DNA from: Chloroflexota bacterium
Lineage (GTDB): Bacteria; Chloroflexota; Limnocylindria; QHBO01
DNA: 21,262 nucleotides
NCBI GenBank assembly: GCA_005879775.1
Contig: VBJX01000018.1
Coordinates: 1-21,262 of the forward strand
Direction: 5' to 3'
In this document: positions 1-6,469 of the stretch, in pieces
How the letters are laid out: each line of letters begins with the position of its first letter
How positions within the stretch are numbered: position 1 is the first letter of the stretch
Notes under the pieces: model-generated
What the model was told of the DNA's origin: nothing
The model's input: only the letters and a program-made list of their open reading frames with translations
Database searches by the model: none
Program-made: the position numbers and the translations under genes

Positions 1-1112
1 AGCGCGGGCAGACCGACGCTAATCGTGATCCCCTGGCGCTCCTTGAGCTCGACGAGCTTGGCGATGTCGCGGAACTCGCCGGCATGGAATGTGTTCTCGG
101 CGAACCATTGGTCGACGAGCGCCGAGAGCGAGGTGCTGCGCTCCACGAAGGCATCGGCCGCGGCGAACGACCCCTCGGCCGCCCGCAGGTCGTCGAAGGT
201 GCCGGCGGCCAGCGCCTGGCGGGTCTTGACCACGATCACGGTCGGCTTGGCCTTGGCGGCAACCGTCTCCGCGACGACCCCGAAGAGGAAGCGACCCTCA
301 GGGGTGGCGTTCGAGGGCTGGGCCGATGCGCCCATCACCACCAGGTCGTGGTGCGCGGCCTCGCGCAGGATGGCGGTTCGGACCGATGCAGCTTCGCGCA
401 GCAACCCCCGGACGCGTCGTCCGCCGCCGTGCTCGGCGATGAAGCGGTCCAACGCCTGTTGCTGTCGATGGCGGGCACGCTCGCCGATCCCCTTCGGCGC
501 AACGTGCATGACGACCAGCTCGGCCTTGAAGCGTCGTGACAGGTCGCGCGCCAGGCGCATCGACAGCGAGGCATGAGGCCCGCCGCGGACCGGCACCAGG
601 ATCGAGCGCACCTCGTTCACGCCGCGCTGCTTGACGACCGCGATGTCGCACGGCGAGTCGCGGACCACCGCGTCGATCGTCTCGGAGAAGGTGGGACGCG
701 GCTCGATCGGGCGCCCGCGGAGGGAGGCGTCGCGGTCCGCCTCGTCGGCACGTGCCACCTTGCGCGGCGAGGGCGGCCCTCCCCAGCCGAAGATGATCAG
801 GTCTGCCCCCTCCTCGGCGACCGCCTCGATGATCCCGTCGGACGCCTTGCGGCTGATGCGGACCATCGTCCGGATCTCGACCCCCTCCTCGTCGCCGAAG
901 TCCAGGACGCGCTGCAGGAGCCGGCGCGTCGTGCGAGCCGCGATCGCGCCATCGGCCAGCGAGAACCCCTCGGGCACCTCCACGATCCCCAGCCCGGTGA
1001 TCTCCGTCCTCCGGTTGGGGCTCACGCCGGAGCCGATGCGCACCAGGTCGCGAGCCGTTCTCGGATTCGCGAGGGGCAGCAGGACGCGGTATGGCTGGCG
1101 GCTGCGGGCCAT
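1..1112 (-). CDS. Tandem UspA protein fused to a GpgS-like glycosyltransferase (5' part, cut by window edge)
   Basis: The gene starts at ATG 1112 and shares one base with the upstream glycosyltransferase stop (TGATG), so the two are translationally coupled. About 370 residues are visible before the left edge. Residues ~8-165 (from YRVLLPLANP) and ~168-300 (from SILVPVRGG) are two universal stress protein domains; the second keeps a VVMGAS segment close to the usual G-rich nucleotide loop. After a helical linker comes WFAENTFHAGEF, then LVELKERQGITISVGLPA, which resembles the start of GT2-type glucosyl-3-phosphoglycerate synthases. I infer a stress-sensor/glycosyltransferase fusion in which the catalytic domain lies off the window. 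If only the Usp part is real, it would be a stand-alone tandem UspA. The Usp assignment is firm; the GT assignment rests on about 30 residues. Confidence 0.75.
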   Translation of the reverse strand, partial: MARSRQPYRVLLPLANPRTARDLVRIGSGVSPNRRTEITGLGIVEVPEGFSLADGAIAARTTRRLLQRVLDFGDEEGVEIRTMVRISRKASDGIIEAVAEEGADLIIFGWGGPPSPRKVARADEADRDASLRGRPIEPRPTFSETIDAVVRDSPCDIAVVKQRGVNEVRSILVPVRGGPHASLSMRLARDLSRRFKAELVVMHVAPKGIGERARHRQQQALDRFIAEHGGGRRVRGLLREAASVRTAILREAAHHDLVVMGASAQPSNATPEGRFLFGVVAETVAAKAKPTVIVVKTRQALAAGTFDDLRAAEGSFAAADAFVERSTSLSALVDQWFAENTFHAGEFRDIAKLVELKERQGITISVGLPA

Positions 1113-2416
1113 CAGGCGGTCGCGTCGCGCATCGACCGCCAGCCGCTCACCAGGTACGGCTTGAGCTGCTCGAACTCGTGCGCGACCGCGTCGATCACCC
1201 GTTCGGCCTGGTCGGTGGTCATGTCGGCGGTCTCGACGATGAAGCCCGCGGTGCGGGCGAAGTAGAGCGGCGTGAGAGCCGAGAGGAGCTTCTCTCGCTC
1301 GGCTCCCGGCCGGTTGAAGGCGATCAGCGTGTCATACAGGCAGCGGATCCACAGCTCGGCCGCAAATCGGAAGGCGGCTGCATCGCTGCAGTCGATCTGC
1401 ATCACCCGCTCCAACTGCTCGGGGGCGAGCATCTCGGCCCACGTCTCGCGGTGGGTCGGTCGCGCATTTTCGAAGCCGTCGACCAGCTTGCCCAGGTTGA
1501 CGCTGATCTCCTCCGGCGCGACGACCCGCTCGAAGCCGTACTCCGGGATCGGGTGCGAGCCGCGCACCGCCAGCCAGCGGTCCTCGTAGTGGCCGGCCAG
1601 GCGGAAGAGGGTGCCGACCACCTGGCGGAACATAGGCCCCAGGTCGGAGGCGGGGTCCTTGGCGTCGTGAATCTTGGCGCCCAGGCGTGCCTGGCACACG
1701 GCGAACCCCTCGTTGATGGCCGAGTGGGTCATCCAGATGTCGATCCCGAAGCGGGCGGTCGAGTCGTCCCAGGTGTCGAGCTCAAGCAGGCGGCCGATGA
1801 GGTCACCGCTCACCGCGAAGTCGCCGCCGATCGGCTGCCGGATGCGGGCACCGTAGAGCGCCCGCGTGAGTGGGTAGCTGATCGAGTTAGTGATGGTGCC
1901 GTCGTACTTGTAGCGCGCGTAGAGCGGGGCGACGAAGTCGTAGCCGCCCTTGAGGATCGGGCCGGCCAGCAGCTCGACCCACTCGGGGACGATGCTGCGC
2001 AGGTCGGAGTCGACCATCACCATCGCCTGCACCTTGAGCTCGCGCGCGATCTCGAAGAGGGCGTGGACGGCGGTCCCCTTCCCGCTCTGGCCGCGATACG
2101 TGACGCTGATCCGGCGCAGCTTGTGGCGCGGCGCCACCAGGATGATCTTCTCGATGTAGTCGGGGCTCTCGGTGCTGACCGCGACGTGCGGCGTGTCGTC
2201 GGGGGAGCCTCCGTCGGAGTTGACCAGGACCGGCTTGAGATCCGGGAAATACTGGACCATGCCGGCCGTCGCCGCGCGGACCACGTAGCCGATGGTGGCT
2301 GCGTTGCCGAAGCTCGGGATGCCAACCATCAGGTCGGCGCTGACCACGCGGCGGACCTCTGCGAGGCCCTTGTCGTCGAGCGCCGAATCGGCCGGCGAGG
2401 CTGAGTGGGTCGTCAG
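1112..2416 (-). CDS. Mannosylglycerate synthase-like (GT78/GT81-type) glycosyltransferase
   Basis: This 434-residue GT-A fold glycosyltransferase shows MVGIPSFGNAATIG (~30-43), NSDGG (~66-70), a GKGTA segment (~112-116), a DSD metal/nucleotide-sugar motif (~136-138), RQPIGGDF (~193-200) and a FGIDIWMTH acceptor-side segment. The last ~130 residues are helical, in the style of Rhodothermus Mgs. Known relatives make mannosylglycerate or glucosylglycerate-type compatible solutes; the exact donor and acceptor cannot be read here. Start choice: the frame is open to GTG 2452, but a -10 element (2443-2448) sits just inside that start. A perfect AGGAGGT (2424-2430) lies 7 nt before CTG 2416, so I place the start at CTG. 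It is the first gene of a two-gene unit with the UspA-GT fusion. Confidence 0.8.
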   Translation of the reverse strand: MTTHSASPADSALDDKGLAEVRRVVSADLMVGIPSFGNAATIGYVVRAATAGMVQYFPDLKPVLVNSDGGSPDDTPHVAVSTESPDYIEKIILVAPRHKLRRISVTYRGQSGKGTAVHALFEIARELKVQAMVMVDSDLRSIVPEWVELLAGPILKGGYDFVAPLYARYKYDGTITNSISYPLTRALYGARIRQPIGGDFAVSGDLIGRLLELDTWDDSTARFGIDIWMTHSAINEGFAVCQARLGAKIHDAKDPASDLGPMFRQVVGTLFRLAGHYEDRWLAVRGSHPIPEYGFERVVAPEEISVNLGKLVDGFENARPTHRETWAEMLAPEQLERVMQIDCSDAAAFRFAAELWIRCLYDTLIAFNRPGAEREKLLSALTPLYFARTAGFIVETADMTTDQAERVIDAVAHEFEQLKPYLVSGWRSMRDATA

Positions 2417-2423
2417 AGCTGGG

Positions 2424-2430
2424 ACCTCCT
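2424..2430 (-). promoter_or_regulatory. Strong Shine-Dalgarno AGGAGGT deciding a CTG start
   Basis: AGGAGGT on the minus strand is followed by 7 nt (cccagct) and CTG at 2416. No ATG, GTG or TTG lies at the right distance, and the next in-frame ATG is codon 30. This supports a non-canonical CTG start for the glycosyltransferase. Confidence 0.6.
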
Positions 2431-2442
2431 CGGGCGGCCCAA

Positions 2443-2448
2443 AGCGTA
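2443..2448 (-). promoter_or_regulatory. -10 element TACGCT of the glycosyltransferase unit
   Basis: Minus-strand GCTACGCT matches the GnTAnnnT form seen before other units in this window. Transcription would begin near 2436, leaving a ~20 nt leader that holds the AGGAGGT ribosome site. No clear -35 hexamer is visible. Confidence 0.5.
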
Positions 2449-2518
2449 GCACGGGGCGGCGGCCACGCTCCCGACCACGGCTGACGGCCTCGGTCGACCG
2501 CCCCTCCAGCGGGCCCCG

Positions 2519-3130
2519 TTACTCGGACGGATCGACCGTTGTCGAGCGCCTGCCGAAGAGCCGCCTGCGAGGCGCGGGCGTCCTGTCCGCCTTGGCACGC
2601 AGGACCAGCCAGTCCTCGGCGACCTCGCCTGGGTGGTAGCGGGAGTTGACATGCTTGGCCATGTAGAACGCGAAGCCGTTGCTGCGCCAGGCGTCCAGCC
2701 AGGGCTGAACCGGCACCCTCACCGCCGGCGAGATGCGCACCCTGCCGCTCTCCTGCATTACCGATTCGAGAAGCCGTCGCCGTTCCGCGTACGGGATCTC
2801 CCGCAGCGAGGCGCCATCCAGCTCGACGAGGTCGACCGCCACGAACGCGCGGCGCGTCTCCAGCTCGGTCGGGTCGGGCGGCTTGTCGACCAGCCCTTCT
2901 TCCACGAGGGCCTGGGCACGCCGCCGCAGCTCCTGGCCATTGCCGATGAAGGGCTGCGCGGTCCACACGCCATCGACCACGGCAGCATCAGCGTCGATCG
3001 CCTCGCCCAGGACGCCGGCCAGCTCGAGGAACTGGTCGTCGACGGATTGACCGGCGGCATCGGTCAGCGAGATGTGGCGGTCCTGAAGGCGCGCCAGCAA
3101 TCGGTCACCGGGCCAGTACGGCCTCCACAA
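2519..3130 (-). CDS. Degenerate ATP-dependent DNA ligase-like protein (nucleotidyltransferase fold), disturbed N-terminus
   Basis: The 203-residue product resembles the adenylation domain of LigD-type ATP-dependent ligases: a VVDGVWTAQP segment where motif III (DGEL) is expected, FVAVDLVELDG, IPYAERRRLLESVM, a motif IV/V-like KHVNSRYHPG, and DWLVLRAK. The catalytic KxDG lysine motif is not visible, so ligase activity is doubtful; it may be a non-catalytic relative. The only start in this frame is TTG 3130. A better start, ATG 3170 next to a -10 element, opens MTEQAPLLPQRARL in a frame one base away and stops at 3105. One base removed near 3127 would join the two (…RARL-WRPYWPG…). A 1-nt error or a real frameshift is therefore likely. 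The gene stands alone between helicase and glycosyltransferase. Confidence 0.6.
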   Translation of the reverse strand: MWRPYWPGDRLLARLQDRHISLTDAAGQSVDDQFLELAGVLGEAIDADAAVVDGVWTAQPFIGNGQELRRRAQALVEEGLVDKPPDPTELETRRAFVAVDLVELDGASLREIPYAERRRLLESVMQESGRVRISPAVRVPVQPWLDAWRSNGFAFYMAKHVNSRYHPGEVAEDWLVLRAKADRTPAPRRRLFGRRSTTVDPSE

Positions 3131-3179
3131 GCCTGGCGCGCTGTGGCAGCAGCGGTGCCTGCTCGGTCATCGGCTCAAT

Positions 3180-3185
3180 CAAGTA
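3180..3185 (-). promoter_or_regulatory. Weak -10 element TACTTG before the ligase-like gene
   Basis: Minus-strand GGTACTTGAT lies 9 nt upstream of ATG 3170. It deviates from TAnnnT at the last base. If used, the message would begin a few bases before ATG 3170, which favours that ATG over TTG 3130. Confidence 0.3.
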
Positions 3186-3213
3186 CCGCCCCGAGCACGA
3201 GTTGGTTCAGAGC

Positions 3214-4518
3214 TCAGCCGCGGTCGTAGAGCTTCAGCTGTCCCTCTTCGACCTCGGCGCCTACCTCTGTGCGAATCTGGTCCCACGCGGCCAGGTCCCA
3301 CTCGCCGACGAAAGTGATCGCGGTTCCCTGCTTGCCCGCGCGTGCCGTGCGTCCCACGCGGTGCACGTAGGTATCGGCGTCCTCGGGGATGTCATAGCTC
3401 ACGACGTAGGGGAGATCCTCGATGTCCAGGCCGCGGGAGGCGACATTGGTCGCCACCAGGAACTGCACCTTGCCGGCACGGAATTCGGCCAGGGTCCGGT
3501 CCCGCTCGCGCTGCGACAGGCCGCCGTGCAGGGCGGCGACGTTCTTGCCGCGCCGCGCCAGGGTGGCTGCCAGGCGATCGACGCCGATCTGGGTGTGACG
3601 AAAGACCAGGAGCCGATCGAACCCGAACTGGGCCGCGATCTCGAGCAGCGCCGCGACCTTGTCCTGCTCGGCAACGAAGTAGACCAGCTGGCGGACCGTC
3701 TCGACGGTCCGCATCTCGGGCCGGACGACGATGTGCTCGGCGTCCTTGTCCATGAATCGATCGCAGATGCGCAGGATCGCGTACGGCATCGTGGCGCTGA
3801 AGAGGGCCGTCTGCCGCTGGCGGGGGCAACGAGACAGGATCGTCTCGACGTCAACGATGAAGCCCATGTCGAGCATCCGATCGGCCTCGTCCAGGATCAC
3901 GGTGTTCACCCGGTCCAGCCGGAGCTCGCCGCGGCGAATCAGGTCGAGGACCCGGCCGGGGGTGCCGACCACCACCTGCGCGCCGCGCTTCAGGGCGGCA
4001 ACCTGCCGATCCATGCTCGACCCGCCGTAGATCGCCACGGTCGCGACGTTGCGGAAGACGCCGATCCGCCGGATCTCCTCGGTGACCTGCACGCACAGCT
4101 CACGGGTCGGGGTGAGGACCAGTGCCTGGACGTATTGGCCGGCGGGGTCGACCTTCTCGACAATCGGGATTCCGAAGGCGGCCGTCTTCCCGGTGCCGGT
4201 CTGCGCCTGCCCGATCAGGTCCTTTCCGGCCCGCAGGGGCCCGATGGCACGCGCCTGCACCTCGGTCGGCGTGGTGAAGCCCATCTTCTCGATGGCGCGA
4301 GCGATGGTGACCGGCAGCTCGATCTCGCCGAAGCGGTGATGGCGCTGGCTGGCGAGCACGGCGGCGAGGAACGGCGAATCGGCGCTGTCGTCGGCGAAGG
4401 TCTTCTGAGGGGGCGGTGACCCGGGGGGTCTTGGCGCGCGCGCTCTGCGCGGCGCGGCGGGGGATTCAGCTTCTGGCAAACGGGGCTCCACGGGATGAAA
4501 TCGGCGCGATCGTACCAT
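3214..4518 (-). CDS. DEAD-box ATP-dependent RNA helicase (DeaD/CshA type)
   Basis: The two-domain helicase core has the Q motif (FTTPTEVQ, ~81-88), motif I AQTGTGKT (~105-112), PTREL, TPGRV, motif II DEAD (~210-213), motif III SAT (~241-243), SRGLDI and motif VI HRVGRTARAG near the C-terminus. It unwinds short RNA duplexes in mRNA turnover, ribosome assembly or cold adaptation. The first ~55 residues form a Pro/Arg-rich disordered extension; the C-terminal tail is very short and shows no DbpA-type RNA-binding domain. Start: ATG 4518 gives 434 residues, but a -10 element (TACGAT, 4509-4514) falls within its first codons. GTG 4491 (codon 10) may therefore be the start used. Monocistronic by context. 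Confidence 0.93.
   Translation of the reverse strand: MVRSRRFHPVEPRLPEAESPAAPRRARAPRPPGSPPPQKTFADDSADSPFLAAVLASQRHHRFGEIELPVTIARAIEKMGFTTPTEVQARAIGPLRAGKDLIGQAQTGTGKTAAFGIPIVEKVDPAGQYVQALVLTPTRELCVQVTEEIRRIGVFRNVATVAIYGGSSMDRQVAALKRGAQVVVGTPGRVLDLIRRGELRLDRVNTVILDEADRMLDMGFIVDVETILSRCPRQRQTALFSATMPYAILRICDRFMDKDAEHIVVRPEMRTVETVRQLVYFVAEQDKVAALLEIAAQFGFDRLLVFRHTQIGVDRLAATLARRGKNVAALHGGLSQRERDRTLAEFRAGKVQFLVATNVASRGLDIEDLPYVVSYDIPEDADTYVHRVGRTARAGKQGTAITFVGEWDLAAWDQIRTEVGAEVEEGQLKLYDRG
4509..4514 (-). promoter_or_regulatory. -10 element TACGAT of the helicase gene
   Basis: Minus-strand GGTACGAT. The expected start of transcription is near 4502, only ~11 nt before GTG 4491 and downstream of ATG 4518. 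No good -35 is visible. Confidence 0.4.
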
Positions 4519-4568
4519 GCGGCCCCTTCGCCGGCCCTCTGCGAGCCTGTTCAGACCGCTGCGCCAGC

Positions 4569-5645
4569 CTATGCGGAGGCGGAGGCCGATCGAGAGGCGG
4601 GACGCTCGCCGCGTGGCTCCGATGATCCGCGATCAAGGGTCAGGCCATCGGTCCTGGGCTGGCGGGAATAGCCGGCCGGGTGGGTCAGGCGCCAGGCCCA
4701 GGCATCGGCCAGCATCTGCTCCAGCTTGGAATGCTCGGGTTGCCAGCCCAGCTCGCGTCGGGCACGGCGGGACGAGGCGACCAGCACGGGGGGATCGCCC
4801 ATGCGACGCTTCACGACCCGGGCGGCGATGCCGCGTCCGGTCACCTTGCGGGCGGCCTCGACCACCTCGCGCACGCTGAACCCGGCCGCCGACCCGAGGT
4901 TGTAGACCTCCAGGCTCGAGTCGCCTTCCGCGGTGGCCTCGAGGGCCAGAAGGTGCGCGGTGCCCAGGTCGCGAACGTGGATGAAGTCGCGGATGCAGGT
5001 CCCGTCGGGGGTCGGGTAGCCCTGGCCGAAGATCTGCACGTGGGTCGCTTCGCCGGTGGCCACCCGCAGCACCTGCGGGATCAGGTGTGTTTCCGGATCG
5101 TGGTCCTCGCCATTGCGCTCCGTGGCGCCGGCCACGTTGAAGTAGCGAAGGCTGATGGCACGAAATTCGTGACTGGCCGCGAACCAGCGCATCGCACCTT
5201 CGAAAGCGAGCTTCGTGGCGCCATAGGGATTGATCGGCTCGGTCCGGTCAGCCTCGGCGATCGGGACCCGGCGCGGCTCGCCATACACGGCCGCCGTCGA
5301 CGAGTACACCATGCGGTTGACGCCGGCGCCGCGCATCGCCTCCAGCAGGCTGACGCCACCGGCCACGTTGCTGCGGTAGTAGAGGCCTGGATCAGCGAGG
5401 CTCTCGCCGACCAGCGACTTGGCAGCGCAATGGAGGACTGCGTCGATCCGCTCGGAGCGCAGGAGCTGCTGCAGCTTCTGGCGATCCTCGATCGAGCCGC
5501 GCACCAGGCGCGCCGGCCGCACGACCGCCGCGGCATGGCCGGTCGACAGGTCGTCATAGACGGTCACGTCATGCCCGGCGTCGACGAAGGTCTCCACGCT
5601 CGTCGAGCCGACGTACCCGGCGCCTCCGACGACAAGGATCCGCAT
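4569..5645 (-). CDS. galE: UDP-glucose 4-epimerase
   Basis: This 358-residue short-chain dehydrogenase/reductase interconverts UDP-glucose and UDP-galactose for the Leloir pathway and for surface polysaccharides. It begins MRILVVGGAGYVGS (NAD-binding GxxGxxG), has the substrate-orienting YSSTAAVYG, the catalytic YGATK (YxxxK), RYFNVAGA, the family-typical DGTCIRDFIHV and a GWQPEHS segment near the end. ATG 5645 follows a purine-rich GAGGGAGCGAGGG and gives the normal GalE start; the frame stays open further upstream but only across the DeoC-like gene. It lies 25 nt after that gene and is probably cotranscribed. The last ~40 residues, rich in Arg, Ser and Ala, are an unusual tail beyond the normal GalE end. 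Confidence 0.93.
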   Translation of the reverse strand: MRILVVGGAGYVGSTSVETFVDAGHDVTVYDDLSTGHAAAVVRPARLVRGSIEDRQKLQQLLRSERIDAVLHCAAKSLVGESLADPGLYYRSNVAGGVSLLEAMRGAGVNRMVYSSTAAVYGEPRRVPIAEADRTEPINPYGATKLAFEGAMRWFAASHEFRAISLRYFNVAGATERNGEDHDPETHLIPQVLRVATGEATHVQIFGQGYPTPDGTCIRDFIHVRDLGTAHLLALEATAEGDSSLEVYNLGSAAGFSVREVVEAARKVTGRGIAARVVKRRMGDPPVLVASSRRARRELGWQPEHSKLEQMLADAWAWRLTHPAGYSRQPRTDGLTLDRGSSEPRGERPASRSASASA

Positions 5646-5670
5646 CCCTCGCTCCCTCTCGACTCGCTGC

Positions 5671-6381
5671 TCAGCGGGCGGCCACGGTGGCCATCGGCGT
5701 CTGCCCGCCCAGCGCCGCCAGGGTGTCGGCCACCAGGTTTGGGGAGAGGGCGCAGGAGACGCGGGTTGCGTCGGCATGCAGGACGTCAACGATCTCTGCA
5801 GCGCTCTCGAAGCGCCCGGCAGCGACCACCGAGATGCGCGGGCCCAGGCTGTCGCGCTCGAGCGCGGCTCGCGCGATCGCGTGCTGCGGCGACGCGTCAC
5901 CGGTCGACGTGACGACGTAGTCGGCGCCCGCCCGCTCGGCGATCCGGCATGCCCTGCGCACCAGCTCCTCGCCGAGCGGCGCGGCCTCGATGATCACGCC
6001 GGCCGCGGCGAGCGCCGCGTGCGCCATCTCGATCACCGAGAGCATGTCGTCCAGGACCAGTTGGTCGTCGCCGGAGACCAGGGCACCGCCATTCATCACG
6101 AAGTCCAGCTGGGTGGCCCCGTGCTCCAGGGCCTTGGAGGCCTCGTAGGCCTTGACGCTGCCGAGCTGCCCGCCATGCCCGTCGCCGATCACCGTGCCGA
6201 GCCGCAAGCGTGACGCGCCAAGCCGCCGCTGGGCAGGGCGCACCAGCCACGGGCTGACGGTGAGTCCCGCCAGGTCGTGCTCGAGGGCAAGGTCGACCGC
6301 CGCGTACAGCTCGGCGAGCGAGACGTTCGGCCGGGTCAGCCGATGCTCGAGGCGCGCCCCTGGGCGCTCGAGGGCGGTCAT
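5671..6381 (-). CDS. DeoC/aldolase-fold protein lacking both active-site lysines (probable pseudoenzyme)
   Basis: The 236-residue length and overall pattern fit deoxyribose-phosphate aldolase: TVIGDGHG (~63-70), the EVKVAEAK-equivalent SVKAYEASKAL, LDFVMNGGAL (~92-101, with the family Asp at 93), AGADYVVTSTGD (~151-162) and a TIM-barrel repeat rhythm. In active DeoC the Schiff-base lysine lies in KTSTG; here that position is Val157. The second lysine, in K(A/S)(A/S)GGIR, is Val186 in VVAAGRFES. The Cys-containing NPCYV segment reads VSPWLV. Class I aldolase chemistry is therefore not expected. It may bind a sugar phosphate as a regulator, or catalyse something else. Its own -10 element lies upstream and galE follows 25 nt downstream, which suggests a link with sugar metabolism. 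Confidence 0.75.
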   Translation of the reverse strand: MTALERPGARLEHRLTRPNVSLAELYAAVDLALEHDLAGLTVSPWLVRPAQRRLGASRLRLGTVIGDGHGGQLGSVKAYEASKALEHGATQLDFVMNGGALVSGDDQLVLDDMLSVIEMAHAALAAAGVIIEAAPLGEELVRRACRIAERAGADYVVTSTGDASPQHAIARAALERDSLGPRISVVAAGRFESAAEIVDVLHADATRVSCALSPNLVADTLAALGGQTPMATVAAR

Positions 6382-6444
6382 CTTGGGGTTACGGAACCTC
6401 CGCTCCTTGACCGACGGCGCGAGGGCACGCGCTCCGGATCGCCG

Positions 6445-6450
6445 ATTGTA
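6445..6450 (-). promoter_or_regulatory. -10 element TACAAT of the deoC-like/galE unit
   Basis: Minus-strand GCTACAAT is one base from the sigma-70 consensus. It lies in the 88-bp gap after the CCA-adding enzyme gene. Predicted leader is ~57 nt and includes GGAGCGGAGG about 15 nt before ATG 6381, a long spacing. Confidence 0.55.
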
Positions 6451-6469
6451 GCAGCGCCCGATTTGCCGT

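Noticed and set aside
25..1265. Long plus-strand open frames (25-576, 573-1265)
   Set aside because: They lie opposite the UspA-glycosyltransferase fusion. Their translations are Arg/Ala/Ser-rich without domain signals, as expected for antisense of GC-rich coding DNA.
1091..2404. 437-codon plus-strand open frame
   Set aside because: It is antisense to the Mgs-like glycosyltransferase, which has clear motifs, a promoter and a ribosome site. The plus-strand translation is low-complexity Arg/Asp/Gly-rich.
2491..2500. Palindrome CGGTCGACCG downstream of the ligase-like gene
   Set aside because: A 10-bp GC-rich palindrome is expected by chance in this DNA, and it is not placed at a promoter or followed by a T-run.
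1887..2966. 359-codon minus-strand open frame spanning the ligase-like and glycosyltransferase genes
   Set aside because: It is an out-of-frame reading of two recognisable genes and the gap between them, with a repetitive Arg/Gly/Pro composition.
3202..4419. 405-codon plus-strand open frame
   Set aside because: It is antisense to the DEAD-box helicase, whose full motif set fixes the true strand.
4680..5912. 410-codon plus-strand open frame
   Set aside because: It is antisense to galE and the DeoC-like gene.
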